From NCBI GenBank assembly GCA_949292905.1, contig CASFAV010000003.1:96050-160049 (forward strand): DNA of 64,000 nucleotides. Reading direction: 5' to 3'. Below, in pieces: positions 45,628 to 55,198 of this stretch (its first letter is position 1; the number at the start of each line of letters is the position of its first letter). The notes below the pieces were generated by a model. It saw only the letters and a program-made list of their open reading frames with translations, made no database searches and was not told the DNA's origin. This stretch comes from an uncultured Eubacteriales bacterium (GTDB taxonomy: Bacteria; Bacillota; Clostridia; Christensenellales; DTU072). The position numbers and the translations under genes were made by a program.

Positions 45628-45696
45628 AGATACCTCCGTATCAGTTTATTCCCGCTTTCGCGCCATAGTTACGCCGAAGGCGGATAGGGTTTTGAA

Positions 45697-47334
45697 TTAT
45701 TTTGTCTGTTTTTTCTCGGTGAGCTTACTGCCGAAGAGATCGACGAGCCTCATCCTGTCCTCGGGCTTCGCCTTGCCGCCGCTCTCCTTGTGCTCGCCCA
45801 CGCACTTGAAGGAATATCCGGCGTCGCCGGTCACCGCTTTCAGCGCCGCGGCGATCGCGCCTTCGTATGCGGGATCGGTCAGTTGCGTCTGACTAGCCGC
45901 GTCGTGCACGCGAACGATCAGAGTCTTGCCTTCGAGTTCGTAATCTTCCTGCGTACGCAAAGCCTGATACAACAGCCCGTAGCCGCTTTCCCTGAGCTCG
46001 GTGATGATAAGTCCCATAAGTCTGACCGCCTTATCGCTCGCGCTCTTACGCACGGGCGCGCTGTCAAATACGGTAGTTTCTTCGGTTACGGTATCCTTTT
46101 TTGCAAGAGAGGATACCAGTTCGGCGACTTTTTGTTCGTTTACCTCCGGCTTTACCGGTTGCGCGACGGTGATGGCGCCGCCGAATTCGAGTTCGCGCAG
46201 TTGCTTTTCGAGCGCGCCGACGCGTGAGGCGAGAGCGTCTACGCCCGCCTCGGTATTCATTTCCGCCGCCTGCACCAGTATCGCTTCGAATATTATCCTG
46301 GGTTGGGTGCTGTAGCGCAGAGAGTTCTCCACGCCGGCAAGCAGGCGCATCGCGCGGGATATGCGGAAATTATCGTATCCGTCCGCAAGCGCCCTGACGG
46401 CTTTGTATTCTTCGTCGTTGTATCCGCCGCGATAGCCGTTGACGTTTTTCACGGTGAGCAGTTCGCGGAAGAATTCCGAGAGTTCTTTGTTGAGCGTGGT
46501 AAGTCCTTTGCCGCGTTCGTAAACTTTGTCGGTAAGGGTGAGTATCGTAGCCGCGTCGCCTGCGAGTATCGCCGAAGAGAGGGCGTGCAGCGTGCCGAAA
46601 TCGGAAGCGCCCAATACTTCGAGCACGGCCGCCACGGTGAGCTTGTCGGGAGCGTAGGATAAGCACATGTCCGCAAGCGAAAGCGTGTCTCTCACGGAGC
46701 CTTCGCCGTGCACGGCGAGTATCTCCGCGGCTTCGCGTTCGTAGGAATATCCGATATCGTCGAAAATTTCACCCAGCAACTTTGTGAGCTCCGTTTTCGA
46801 CACGAGCCTGAAGTCGAAACGCATACACCGCGACAATATGGTCTGCGGCAGTTTATGCACCTCGGTCGTGGCGAGTATGAATATCACGTGAGCGGGCGGC
46901 TCTTCGAGCGTCTTGAGCAGCGCGTTGAACGCCGACGCCGAAAGCATGTGCACTTCGTCGATGATGTATACCTTGTATTTGCCGACGGTAGGGGGGTATT
47001 GCACGTTTTCCTTGAGCTCGCGGATCTCGTCAACGCCGTTGTTGCTCGCGGCGTCCATTTCGATTATATCGATATTGTCGCTTCCCGCAAGCGCGCGGCA
47101 CACTTCGCATTTACCGCAGGGTGAGCCGTGCACGGGTGATAAACAATTCACCGCGCGTGCGAAAATTTTTGCCGAACTCGTCTTACCCGTTCCGCGGGTG
47201 CCGGTGAAAAGATATGCGTGACCTACCGTGCCCGCCTCTATCTGATTGACGAGAGTGGTGACGATATGGTTCTGACCTATGACCTTATCCCACGTTGCGG
47301 GACGGTATTTGCGGTATAACGATACGTACGCCAT
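45697..47334 (-). CDS. dnaX: DNA polymerase III gamma/tau subunit
   Basis: DnaX is the clamp-loader ATPase. The 545-residue product starts 'MAYVSLYRKYRPATWDKVIG', with Walker A 'GTRGTGKTS' (about 45-53), a four-Cys zinc site ('CLSPVHGSPCGKCEVC'), Walker B 'VYIIDEVHML', and sensor motifs 'LATTEVHKLPQTILSRC'. The C-terminal tau-like part is short. It forms the classic dnaX-ybaB-recR cluster; galT lies 21 nt upstream on the same strand. No strong ribosome site is seen before the ATG. No SRP RNA gene is seen beside it. Confidence 0.96.
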   Translation of the reverse strand: MAYVSLYRKYRPATWDKVIGQNHIVTTLVNQIEAGTVGHAYLFTGTRGTGKTSSAKIFARAVNCLSPVHGSPCGKCEVCRALAGSDNIDIIEMDAASNNGVDEIRELKENVQYPPTVGKYKVYIIDEVHMLSASAFNALLKTLEEPPAHVIFILATTEVHKLPQTILSRCMRFDFRLVSKTELTKLLGEIFDDIGYSYEREAAEILAVHGEGSVRDTLSLADMCLSYAPDKLTVAAVLEVLGASDFGTLHALSSAILAGDAATILTLTDKVYERGKGLTTLNKELSEFFRELLTVKNVNGYRGGYNDEEYKAVRALADGYDNFRISRAMRLLAGVENSLRYSTQPRIIFEAILVQAAEMNTEAGVDALASRVGALEKQLRELEFGGAITVAQPVKPEVNEQKVAELVSSLAKKDTVTEETTVFDSAPVRKSASDKAVRLMGLIITELRESGYGLLYQALRTQEDYELEGKTLIVRVHDAASQTQLTDPAYEGAIAAALKAVTGDAGYSFKCVGEHKESGGKAKPEDRMRLVDLFGSKLTEKKQTK

Positions 47335-47355
47335 TTTTTATATCCGATTTAACGC

Positions 47356-48891
47356 TTATGCCGGCTCTATTTCGAGAGAGGCAAGGAATTTTGCGAATGC
47401 TTCCTGTCCCGCTTCCGTATTCTTGAAAACGGCGGTGCATTCCAGTATGCGGACGCAGGTCTCGTTCACGTATTTGACGATCATGGCTTCCGCGTCGTCC
47501 ACGGAATTCGCCGTGCCGTGATCGTTGGCGAGCTGCATTATCATTCCGAGATGTTTGGAGAGGGGATTTGTTTCGTCGCTGAGCGCGGCGAAATCGAGAG
47601 GAGCGGAGCCGCTCAATATGTCTACGATGCCGCGCATCTCGCTCGCAAGCCTTCCGGGAAGTATGAAGGTGCCCATCGCTTCGATGAGTCCGATGCCTTC
47701 TTTCTTGATATTGTGCATGTCCTCCGTGGGATGATATATGCCGTAAGGATGCTTCTCGTCGGTGCGGTTGTTGCGGAGTATGAGATACAGGACGTAGTCG
47801 CCGTTTTCAACGGTGGCTATCGGGGTTATCGTGTTGTGCGGCGCGCTCGTTTCGGCAATTATGCCTACGGACGTGTCCGTGTATTTGCGCCACTTGGCGA
47901 GGATGGCGGAAGCCGCGGCTTCGACGTCCGAGCGTACTCTTCCGGAAAGCTTAATGACGGAATTATACCAGTCAAGGATACCGATACTTACGCTTTGGTA
48001 TGCTTGAGACGCGAATTGACGTCTTATGGGACGGGAGAACATCGGCAATACCTTCTTGCCGCCCTGGTAATGCTCGTGGGCGAGGATACTGCCGCCGACT
48101 ATCGGGAGATCCGCATTGCTTCCGATGAAATAGTGCGGGAACATCTCCACGAAGTCCAATAGCCTTACGAAAGTTTTGTCCGTTATGGACATCGGGTGGT
48201 GCTCCGCGCTCACCGCTATGCAGTGTCCGTCGAAATACACGTAAGGGCTGAATTGCATGAACCACGGCTCGTCGTTGAGATACAGCGGAATGACGCGTAT
48301 GGTTTCGCGCGCGGGATGACGCGCGTTGCCGTCGAAACCGAGATTTTCAAGGCAAAGCAGGCATTTCGGATAATTCGTCGCGGGCGCGTTGCGTTCGCGC
48401 GCTACCTGTTCGTTGCTCTTTTCCGGTTTACTGAGATTGACGGTCACGGTAAGATTGCCGGTAGGGAATTCCGCAGTCCACTTGATATTTTTATTGATAT
48501 CGACCATTCTTATGTAATTGCTGTTTACGCCGATCTTATTCAGATATTCCGTCGCGGCTTCCGTGCCTTCGTTGGCGGCTATCGCGTCGAATTCCGCGAT
48601 CACCACGCTCGGAGCGGGCGTAACGAGTCCCATGACGCGCGTCTCGAAAAGCAGTTTTTCGCTTTCGTCCGCGAGTCCGTTGGCAACGGCGTACTCCACG
48701 ATGGGGTCGAGGATGCCCGTTTGCAAAGGCGGTATTTTGGAGTCTGCCGCGGACGGTTCGCTCTGCTTGAACATGGCAAGAAGCCTGTTTCTCGCGTAGA
48801 TCGCGTCGAAAGTGCCGAGATCGAGGTTGTCTTGCGCGTATGCGACAAGATTAGCAAGTAACTTACCTATGGGTGCGTTTTGTTTAGGCAT
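47356..48891 (-). CDS. galT: UDP-glucose-hexose-1-phosphate uridylyltransferase (Firmicutes type)
   Basis: GalT exchanges galactose-1-P for glucose-1-P on UDP-glucose in the Leloir pathway. The 511-residue size and motifs fit the long Firmicutes GalT family: 'YPKCLLCLENLGFDGNARHPAR' near 175-196, 'PYVYFDGHCIAVSAEHHPM', and 'GGSILAHEHYQGGKK' with the active-site His region. It is divergent from galK, so galT and galK can be co-regulated from the shared region 48892-49004. An aagga site precedes the ATG. Confidence 0.95.
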   Translation of the reverse strand: MPKQNAPIGKLLANLVAYAQDNLDLGTFDAIYARNRLLAMFKQSEPSAADSKIPPLQTGILDPIVEYAVANGLADESEKLLFETRVMGLVTPAPSVVIAEFDAIAANEGTEAATEYLNKIGVNSNYIRMVDINKNIKWTAEFPTGNLTVTVNLSKPEKSNEQVARERNAPATNYPKCLLCLENLGFDGNARHPARETIRVIPLYLNDEPWFMQFSPYVYFDGHCIAVSAEHHPMSITDKTFVRLLDFVEMFPHYFIGSNADLPIVGGSILAHEHYQGGKKVLPMFSRPIRRQFASQAYQSVSIGILDWYNSVIKLSGRVRSDVEAAASAILAKWRKYTDTSVGIIAETSAPHNTITPIATVENGDYVLYLILRNNRTDEKHPYGIYHPTEDMHNIKKEGIGLIEAMGTFILPGRLASEMRGIVDILSGSAPLDFAALSDETNPLSKHLGMIMQLANDHGTANSVDDAEAMIVKYVNETCVRILECTAVFKNTEAGQEAFAKFLASLEIEPA

Positions 48892-48937
48892 ATTGAAATC
48901 CTTATACTGTGATTTATTGAGATGCGAATATATTTTT

Positions 48938-48954
48938 GTTGTTTACTTATCAAC
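48938..48954. promoter_or_regulatory. Possible operator in the galT-galK control region
   Basis: The imperfect palindrome GTTGTTTACTTATCAAC overlaps the galK -35 (48942-48947) and a candidate galT -35 (TTGATA on the minus strand, 48948-48953). A repressor bound here would shut both genes. No regulator gene is adjacent. Confidence 0.3.
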
Positions 48955-48970
48955 TTATATGTGCTATAAT
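48942..48970 (+). promoter_or_regulatory. galK promoter
   Basis: TTTACT (48942-48947), a 17-nt spacer and TATAAT (48965-48970) with an extended TGC. The start of transcription would be near 48977, giving a leader of about 28 nt to the TTG start. Confidence 0.72.
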
Positions 48971-49004
48971 GGCGATATCAATATTATATATGGAGAAGAC
49001 GATT

Positions 49005-50273
49005 TTGGCAATATTATACGATAAAAAAAGTTTGCTCGAAAATAAGAAATTTCTTGCCGCGGCGGAAGAGATATACGCCTGCGACGTCGAAAAATCCGCC
49101 GAAAGAACGGAAGCTCTCGTGGCGGAGCATCTGAAGTCCGTCAAGGGCGAAACTCTGTTGTTCAGCTCGCCCGGCAGGATAGAAGTATGCGGCAACCACA
49201 CCGACCACAACAACGGCAAAGTGCTCGCGGCGGCGGTATCGGTGGATCTTCTCGCGGCGGTCACGCCGCTCGAAGAGCGCAAGATAGTGGTCAGGAGCCT
49301 CGGTTATCCCGTAGTGGAAGTGGATATCGACGATCTCGAACCGAAGAAGGAAGAGGAAGGGACGTCGTACGCCCTCGTACGCGGCGTGTGCCGCGCGCTC
49401 AAGGATCGCGGATACGCTCTCGGAGGCTTCTACGCGACTACCGTTTCGGACGTATTCAAAGGCGCGGGGATGAGCAGCTCGGCGTCGTTCGAGGTATTCG
49501 TGGCGGAAGTGGAAAACGCGCTCTATAACGGCGGCGTCATTTCCGCGGTGGAGAAAGCCATCGTCAGCCAGTATGCCGAGAACGTGTTTTTCGGCAAGCC
49601 TTCGGGGCTGATGGATCAGTCGGCGATAGCGCTGGGCGGTGTGAGCTACATAGATTTCGCGGATCCCGCCGAGCCTCGGGTGGAGAAGCTCAACTGGGAA
49701 TTCAACGACACCGCGGTATTCGTCGTGAACTGCGGCGGCGACCATTGCGAACTTACCCCTCAATACGCCGCCATACGCGCGGAAATGGAAGAGGTTGCCG
49801 CGTTGTTCGGGCAGGAGAAGCTGCGCTTCGTGGACGCGGGCGAATTTTATACTTCGATACCCGCGATAAAAGACAAAGTCAGCGGAAGGGCGCTTCTCAG
49901 AGCGATGCATTATTTCGAAGAGAACGACAGGGTGGAAGCCCTGCGCGAAGCGATACGCGAAGGCGACGAGGACGTCGCTTACGCGCTTATCGTGGCTTCG
50001 GGCGAATCTTCTTACAAGAAGCTCCAGAACTGCTACGCCGAAGGCGATCATTCCGAACCGATACCTCTTGCGCTCGCGCTGTGCGAAAGCTATGACGGAG
50101 TGCGCGCTTTCCGCGTGCACGGCGGCGGCTTCGCGGGCACGGTGCTCGCTTTCGTGGACAACGACGCCAAAGAGGAATTCAACGAGTATATGGGCAATAT
50201 TTTCGGGAAAGAAAACGTGTATATGCTCAAAATACGTAACAGCGGCGCCGTGATGCTCGACCTGGACGATTAG
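49005..50273 (+). CDS. galK: Galactokinase
   Basis: GalK phosphorylates galactose at C1 with ATP. The 422-residue GHMP kinase has motif 1 'SSPGRIEVCGNHTDHNNGK' (galactose-binding), motif 2 'KGAGMSSSASFEVF' (phosphate loop) and motif 3 'VHGGGFAGTVLAF' near the C-terminus. TTG 49005 is the preferred start because GGAGAAG (48992-48998) lies 6 nt upstream. An in-frame ATG at 48990 lacks a ribosome site, and an earlier ATG lies upstream of the promoter. It is divergent from galT; galE is not in the window. Confidence 0.95.
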   Translation: MAILYDKKSLLENKKFLAAAEEIYACDVEKSAERTEALVAEHLKSVKGETLLFSSPGRIEVCGNHTDHNNGKVLAAAVSVDLLAAVTPLEERKIVVRSLGYPVVEVDIDDLEPKKEEEGTSYALVRGVCRALKDRGYALGGFYATTVSDVFKGAGMSSSASFEVFVAEVENALYNGGVISAVEKAIVSQYAENVFFGKPSGLMDQSAIALGGVSYIDFADPAEPRVEKLNWEFNDTAVFVVNCGGDHCELTPQYAAIRAEMEEVAALFGQEKLRFVDAGEFYTSIPAIKDKVSGRALLRAMHYFEENDRVEALREAIREGDEDVAYALIVASGESSYKKLQNCYAEGDHSEPIPLALALCESYDGVRAFRVHGGGFAGTVLAFVDNDAKEEFNEYMGNIFGKENVYMLKIRNSGAVMLDLDD

Positions 50274-50290
50274 GCGCGGAGGATAATACA

Positions 50291-51196
50291 GTGTTGTGCG
50301 ATATGCATTGGACGGGTAAAGTCGACTCCGTCGCCTTCACTATAGGCGGCAAAGACATAGCGTGGTACGGTATAATAATCACCTGCGCCATGCTCGCGGG
50401 GCTCGTCGCCGCGTTTATAAGAGGCAAAAAGCATAATTTAACCATAGACGACCTCGTGGAGATATTCATAATAGCGATACCTCTTGCGATAATCGGCGCG
50501 AGGTTGGGCTACGTCATGGTGCGTCCCGAATATTTCCCTTCCGACTTCGGCTGGGACGACTTCGTCAACGTGATAGCCGTATGGGACGGCGGACTCACGA
50601 TAATGACGGGAGTTCCTTTCGGCGTGCTCGGCGGAGCTATATGGTGTAAGTGGCGTAAGGTCAATCTCATCGATCTTGCGGACATTATCATCCCCGTGGT
50701 GCTTCTTTCGCAGGGGCTCGGAAGATGGGGCAATTTCTGTAATCAGGAGATCTTCGGCGCGGAAATAACCGATCCCTCTCTTCAGTTTTTCCCGATAGCG
50801 GTCTATATCGCGAGGCTCGGCGGATTCTATCAGGCGCTTTTCTTCTACGAAATGGTGATGGATCTCGCCTTCTTCGCCGCGATGATGATCGTGCTCCGTC
50901 ATCTTAAAGTGCGCGGAGCGGGTTCGCTCATGTATCTTTTCTCGTATTGCCTTATCCGTTTCGTCATGGAATTCATACGCGATGACGGACACATTTACGA
51001 CGTATTCAATTATACGCAGGTGATATGCGGGATACTCGTCGTCGTTTCTGCCGGGTTGTTGACATATCTTATCGTGCGCGACGTCAAGAAAGGTAAAAAA
51101 GTGTGGTACGGCAAAGGCGGTATCCCTCTCGAAGAAACGGTGCAGATACATCCTTACCACAAGCCGAGCAAAAAAGACGCCGGCACAAACAAATAA
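50291..51196 (+). CDS. lgt: Prolipoprotein diacylglyceryl transferase
   Basis: Lgt attaches diacylglycerol to the lipobox Cys of prolipoproteins in the membrane. The 301-residue product has about seven helices and the Lgt signature 'GRWGNFCNQEIFG' (about 143-155), with upstream 'ARLGYVM' and 'WDGGLTIMTG'. The start is GTG 50291, 7 nt after GGAGGA. It lies 17 nt after galK. Likely clients in this window are the giant protein at 8324 and the ABC-binding protein at 31944. Confidence 0.96.
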   Translation: MLCDMHWTGKVDSVAFTIGGKDIAWYGIIITCAMLAGLVAAFIRGKKHNLTIDDLVEIFIIAIPLAIIGARLGYVMVRPEYFPSDFGWDDFVNVIAVWDGGLTIMTGVPFGVLGGAIWCKWRKVNLIDLADIIIPVVLLSQGLGRWGNFCNQEIFGAEITDPSLQFFPIAVYIARLGGFYQALFFYEMVMDLAFFAAMMIVLRHLKVRGAGSLMYLFSYCLIRFVMEFIRDDGHIYDVFNYTQVICGILVVVSAGLLTYLIVRDVKKGKKVWYGKGGIPLEETVQIHPYHKPSKKDAGTNK

Positions 51197-51211
51197 TACT
51201 ACTTTATGCGG

Positions 51212-51255
51212 ATACGCGCGGCGGAGATCGTTACGAGCCGCGCGGTATTCGTTTT
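51212..51255 (+). terminator. Candidate terminator after lgt
   Basis: The stem cgcgcggc/gccgcgcg has a 14-nt loop, extra flanking pairing and a following gtattcgtttt. Confidence 0.5.
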
Positions 51256-51311
51256 AGAAGGTAAATACTTCGGGGAAACGGAGAAATACTGAAATAGACA
51301 CAGGTAGAGGT

Positions 51312-52751
51312 ATGAGAAATTTAACTTTATTGACGGATCTTTATCAATTCACGATGATGAACGGCTACGCCGAAACGGGCATGGCGGACAGAGAAGCGGT
51401 ATTCGACGTCTTTTTCAGACCTGCGGCGTATCTGGATTTCGCGGTGGCGGCGGGGCTGGAGCAGGCGGTGGATTATATAAACAACCTGCATTTCGACAAA
51501 GACGACGTCGCGTATCTCCGTTCGCTCGGATGCTTCGGCGAAAAGTTTTTCGAACGCATCGAAAATTTCCGTTTTACCGGTGACGTTTACGCGGTGCGCG
51601 AAGGGGAAATGGTATTCCCTTACGAGCCTCTCGTCACGGTGAAAGCGCCTTTATTCGAAGCGCAGCTCATCGAAACGGCTTTGCTCAATATGATCAACCA
51701 CCAGACGCTGATCGCCACGAAAGCCATGAAAATGGCGAACGAGACGAAAGGCGGTATCGCGGAATTCGGTCTGCGCAGAGCGCAGGGACCGGACGCGGGC
51801 ATATACGGCGCAAGGGCGAGCATGATAGGCGGTTGCGTAAGCACCTCGAACGTGCTCGCGGGTAAAATGTTCGGAGTCAAAGTGAGCGGTACGCACGCGC
51901 ACAGCTGGGTGATGAGTTTCCCCGACGAGCTTACGGCTTTCCGTAAGTACGCAGAGCTTTATCCCGACGCCTGCCTCCTGCTCGTGGACACTTACGACAC
52001 TCTCGGAAGCGGCGTGCCCAACGCCATCAAAGTTTTCGACGAGCTCAAAGCGAAAGGATATAAGCCGCTCGGCATAAGGCTCGATTCGGGCGACCTCGCT
52101 TATCTGTCCAAACAGGCGCGCAGGATGCTCGACGAAGCCGGACACTCCGACGCCAAGATATTCGCCTCGGGCGACATCGACGAGAACATCATCGCTTCGC
52201 TGAACGCCCAGGGCGCGAAAATAGACGTCTGGGGAATAGGCACGAAGCTCATCACGGCTTCGCCCAACCCCGCTTTGGGCGGCGTGTATAAGCTGGCGGC
52301 GATACAGGATGAAAAGGGGAATTGGACTCCCAAAATGAAAATTTCGGATACCCCGGAGAAGATTACCAACCCCGGATTCAAAACCTTCTACAGGATATAC
52401 GATTCCGACGGAAAGGCGGCGGCGGACCTTATCGCGTTACGCGGCGAAAAGTTTGACGAGAGCAAACCTCTTACGATATTCCACCCCATCGAAACGTGGA
52501 AGCGCACCACCTTCGAGAAGTATTCGATGCGCGAGATACCCGTCAAAGTATTCGAAGGCGGCAGGCAGGTTTACGAAATACCTTCGCTCGAAGAAACCGT
52601 GGCTTTCGCCGCAAGATCCAAAGGCGAATTCTGGGAAGAATACAAGAGACTTACCAATCCGCACATATACAAAGTGGACCTTTCCGACGGGCTGTACGAC
52701 CTGAGGAAATCGCTCATGTTTGACGAGCGTCGAACTAATCCGCGCAAATAA
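51312..52751 (+). CDS. pncB: Nicotinate phosphoribosyltransferase
   Basis: PncB makes nicotinate mononucleotide from nicotinate and PRPP in NAD salvage. The 479-residue product starts with the family N-terminus 'LLTDLYQFTMMNGY'. It has 'FGLRRAQGPDAG' (about 151-162) and the His-containing 'VSGTHAHSWVMSF' that carries the phosphorylated residue. 'GIRLDSGDLAYLS' and 'GIGTKLITASPNPALGGVYKL', here split across residues about 315-335, follow. A gtagaggt site lies just before the ATG. It is monocistronic or read with the next small gene. Confidence 0.95.
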   Translation: MRNLTLLTDLYQFTMMNGYAETGMADREAVFDVFFRPAAYLDFAVAAGLEQAVDYINNLHFDKDDVAYLRSLGCFGEKFFERIENFRFTGDVYAVREGEMVFPYEPLVTVKAPLFEAQLIETALLNMINHQTLIATKAMKMANETKGGIAEFGLRRAQGPDAGIYGARASMIGGCVSTSNVLAGKMFGVKVSGTHAHSWVMSFPDELTAFRKYAELYPDACLLLVDTYDTLGSGVPNAIKVFDELKAKGYKPLGIRLDSGDLAYLSKQARRMLDEAGHSDAKIFASGDIDENIIASLNAQGAKIDVWGIGTKLITASPNPALGGVYKLAAIQDEKGNWTPKMKISDTPEKITNPGFKTFYRIYDSDGKAAADLIALRGEKFDESKPLTIFHPIETWKRTTFEKYSMREIPVKVFEGGRQVYEIPSLEETVAFAARSKGEFWEEYKRLTNPHIYKVDLSDGLYDLRKSLMFDERRTNPRK

Positions 52752-52799
52752 GATAATTTTCGAGGTATTACGCGGCGGCGCGGAGGTTATAATCCGCTT

Positions 52800-53342
52800 A
52801 TGTCCGGAATATTTACGCGTAGAAAGAAGTACGTAAAAGAGAGAAAAAGCAAAGACGTCGGCGCGCCGCTTCCCGAGGAAGCGGGCGCGCAGGCGGAGCG
52901 CATCGCCGCGCTCCGAGCGGAAGTCGACAGACTTACCGCGGAGCTCAACGAATACCGCGGCGAGGAGCGCGAGATACGCGAAGCGCTTAATTTTGCCAAA
53001 GCGCGGTCGGAAGAATACGAGAAGGAAGCACGCATACGTTTCGCGCTCGAAGCGGAAAGGCTTGCCGCTTACCGCGACAAATGGCGTTCGAGGCTCAACG
53101 CCCTCGGAAGCGCGGAGAAACTGGGAGAAGAAGTGCTCGAATGTCAACGCTTTTTCGGCGATTGCGTGAAGGAGCTTTCCGCAGTCATAGAAGGCGAACC
53201 TTTGCCGAGCGACCCGCCCAGAGACCAGTATTACAGCGAGTGCGTGAGACTTAACGAACTCGGCGTCAGCGCGGACGGCACTGAGCGGAGGCTCAGCGAC
53301 GAGGAACTCGACTTACTGCTCACGCAACTGGGGAATAAATAG
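52800..53342 (+). CDS. Coiled-coil protein, unknown function
   Basis: A 180-residue, highly charged protein with no signal or membrane helix. Residues about 25-115 read as a coiled coil ('AQAERIAALRAEVDRLTAEL', 'EREIREALNFAKARSEEYEK'), after a basic N-terminus (RRKKYVKERKSK). No family is recognised. A TATAAT (52788-52793) lies 6 nt before the ATG, and a GGAGGT lies 12 nt before it, which is long for a ribosome site. The mRNA could be leaderless or read through from pncB. Confidence 0.72.
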   Translation: MSGIFTRRKKYVKERKSKDVGAPLPEEAGAQAERIAALRAEVDRLTAELNEYRGEEREIREALNFAKARSEEYEKEARIRFALEAERLAAYRDKWRSRLNALGSAEKLGEEVLECQRFFGDCVKELSAVIEGEPLPSDPPRDQYYSECVRLNELGVSADGTERRLSDEELDLLLTQLGNK

Positions 53343-53351
53343 CGAATCGTA

Positions 53352-53380
53352 TTGACTTAATTTAATATTTAGAGTATATT
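53352..53380 (+). promoter_or_regulatory. pepF promoter
   Basis: TTGACT (53352-53357), a 17-nt spacer and TATATT (53375-53380). The leader of about 45 nt holds a small accg-tttttt-cggt hairpin beside the taaggag ribosome site. Confidence 0.78.
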
Positions 53381-53431
53381 TTTATTATTCCGTGATTTCG
53401 GGAAACACCGTTTTTTCGGTAAGGAGACTAT

Positions 53432-55198
53432 ATGGCATTGAAGCGCGAAGACGTGGCGGAAAGCAGAAAATGGGATCTTTCTTCGCTGTTTGCGAGCGAA
53501 AAAGAGTACGACGATTTATACGTCGGAGTGGCGGAGAAGCTTAAGGAAATTTCCGCTTACGAAGGCAAACTCGACGAGGACAACGCGCTCGCCTGCCTGC
53601 GTCTTTCGTCGGAGATAGGACGCGCGCTCGAAAGACTTTACGTTTACGCCAATCTTATCAAGGACGAGAATACCGCCGATCCGGTAGCGCAGGCGAGAGC
53701 CGAAAAAATAGGTATACTCGCCGCGAAATGTTCTTCGGCTACTTCATTCATAAGCGCCGAGCTCGCCAAATTCCCCGCGAAAACTTTGCGCCGCATGGCG
53801 GAAAAGGCGGAATTCGAAGCATTTTCGGTAATGCTTAACGACGTTATACGCGAGAAAAAGCATATTCTTTCGGCAAAGGAAGAAAAAATAATGTCTGAAA
53901 TTTCCGCTTTCACAGGAGATTTCCGCAATATTTTCATGATGTTCGACAACGCCGACATCAAATTCGGCAAAGTGTGCGTGGACGGAGAGGACGTCGAACT
54001 CACGCACGGCGCGTATTCGGTGCTTTTGCAAAATCCGTCTCAGGAGGTGCGTAAAAAGGCTTTCGAGACATATTACGCTTCTTATCGCGCTTCGCTCAAT
54101 ACGGTTGCGGCGACCTACGCCGGCTCGGTCAAGAAGGATTGTACGATGTCCGCGCTCCGCGGGTTCCCGTCCGCTCTCGCAAGAGCGTTGTACGCGGACG
54201 ACATTAAGGACGCCGTATACGGCAACCTTATCTCCGCCGTCCACGGCGCTACGTCCGCAGTGCACGATTATATCCGTTACCGCAAGAAGGCGCTCGGACT
54301 CAAGGAACTTCACATGTACGATCTGTATGTCCCGATCACCGACGACTACAGGCTGGAAATGGAATACGACGACGCTTACGCGCTCGTCGAGGAAGCGCTC
54401 GCGCCGCTCGGCGCGGAATACCGCGAACTTCTCGAAAGAGCGCGCGCGGAACGCTGGATAGACGTCGAGGAAACCGTCAACAAGAGATCCGGCGCGTATT
54501 CCTGGGGAATGTACGACAGCAATCCTTACGTGCTCCTGAATTACAGGAAGACGGCTCACGACGTATTCACGATAGCGCACGAGCTCGGACATTCCATGCA
54601 CAGCCATTATTCCCGCACGAGCCAATGCTACGAAAAATCCGATTACAGTATTTTCGTGGCGGAGATAGCTTCCACGGTGAACGAAGTGCTTTTGCTGAAA
54701 CACCTTATTTCGAAAGCGGACGGCAGCGCGCGCAAATATCTCTTGTCGTACTACCTCGACATGTTCCGAACGACGGTATTCCGTCAGACGATGTTCGCGG
54801 AATTCGAGAAATTCGCTCACGAACTTTACGAGGCGGGTTCGCCCATCACCGCGGAGAATATGAGCGCGGAGTATCTGCGCCTCAATAAATTCTACTACGG
54901 CGACGGCGTGATATCCGACGACGACATAGCCATAGAGTGGGCGCGCATACCGCACTTCTATAATGCGTTCTACGTATACAAATACGCTACCGGAATGATC
55001 TCCGCGGTCAATATCGCAGGTAAGCTTCTCAACGAAAAAGGCTACGTAGACAAATACAAGGCTTTCCTTTCGGCGGGCGGCTCGCTCTACCCGCTGCCCA
55101 CTCTCGCGCTCGCGGAAGTGGACCTTACGAAGAAGGCGCCTTTTACGTTCGCGATGCGCGAATTCGGGGACGCGCTTAAAGAGATGAAGAAACTATGA
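53432..55198 (+). CDS. pepF: Oligoendopeptidase F
   Basis: A cytosolic M3B zinc peptidase that trims short peptides. The 588-residue product has the HExxH zinc motif in 'FTIAHELGHSMHSHYS' (about 382-397) and the downstream Glu in 'IFVAEIASTVNEVLL'. The N-terminal 'WDLSSLFASEKEYDDLY' is also typical. The length is normal. An aaggag site precedes the ATG. Its TGA overlaps the next ATG (ATGA), so the membrane-protein gene downstream is coupled. Confidence 0.95.
   Translation: MALKREDVAESRKWDLSSLFASEKEYDDLYVGVAEKLKEISAYEGKLDEDNALACLRLSSEIGRALERLYVYANLIKDENTADPVAQARAEKIGILAAKCSSATSFISAELAKFPAKTLRRMAEKAEFEAFSVMLNDVIREKKHILSAKEEKIMSEISAFTGDFRNIFMMFDNADIKFGKVCVDGEDVELTHGAYSVLLQNPSQEVRKKAFETYYASYRASLNTVAATYAGSVKKDCTMSALRGFPSALARALYADDIKDAVYGNLISAVHGATSAVHDYIRYRKKALGLKELHMYDLYVPITDDYRLEMEYDDAYALVEEALAPLGAEYRELLERARAERWIDVEETVNKRSGAYSWGMYDSNPYVLLNYRKTAHDVFTIAHELGHSMHSHYSRTSQCYEKSDYSIFVAEIASTVNEVLLLKHLISKADGSARKYLLSYYLDMFRTTVFRQTMFAEFEKFAHELYEAGSPITAENMSAEYLRLNKFYYGDGVISDDDIAIEWARIPHFYNAFYVYKYATGMISAVNIAGKLLNEKGYVDKYKAFLSAGGSLYPLPTLALAEVDLTKKAPFTFAMREFGDALKEMKKL

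Noticed and set aside
45628..48900. SRP RNA or tRNA-Ser gene near dnaX
   Set aside because: These often lie upstream of dnaX in Firmicutes, but no fitting stem or GGAA tetraloop region is present; galT occupies the position.
48936..48989. ATG start for galK 23 codons upstream
   Set aside because: It lies upstream of the galK -10 box and would not be in the mRNA.
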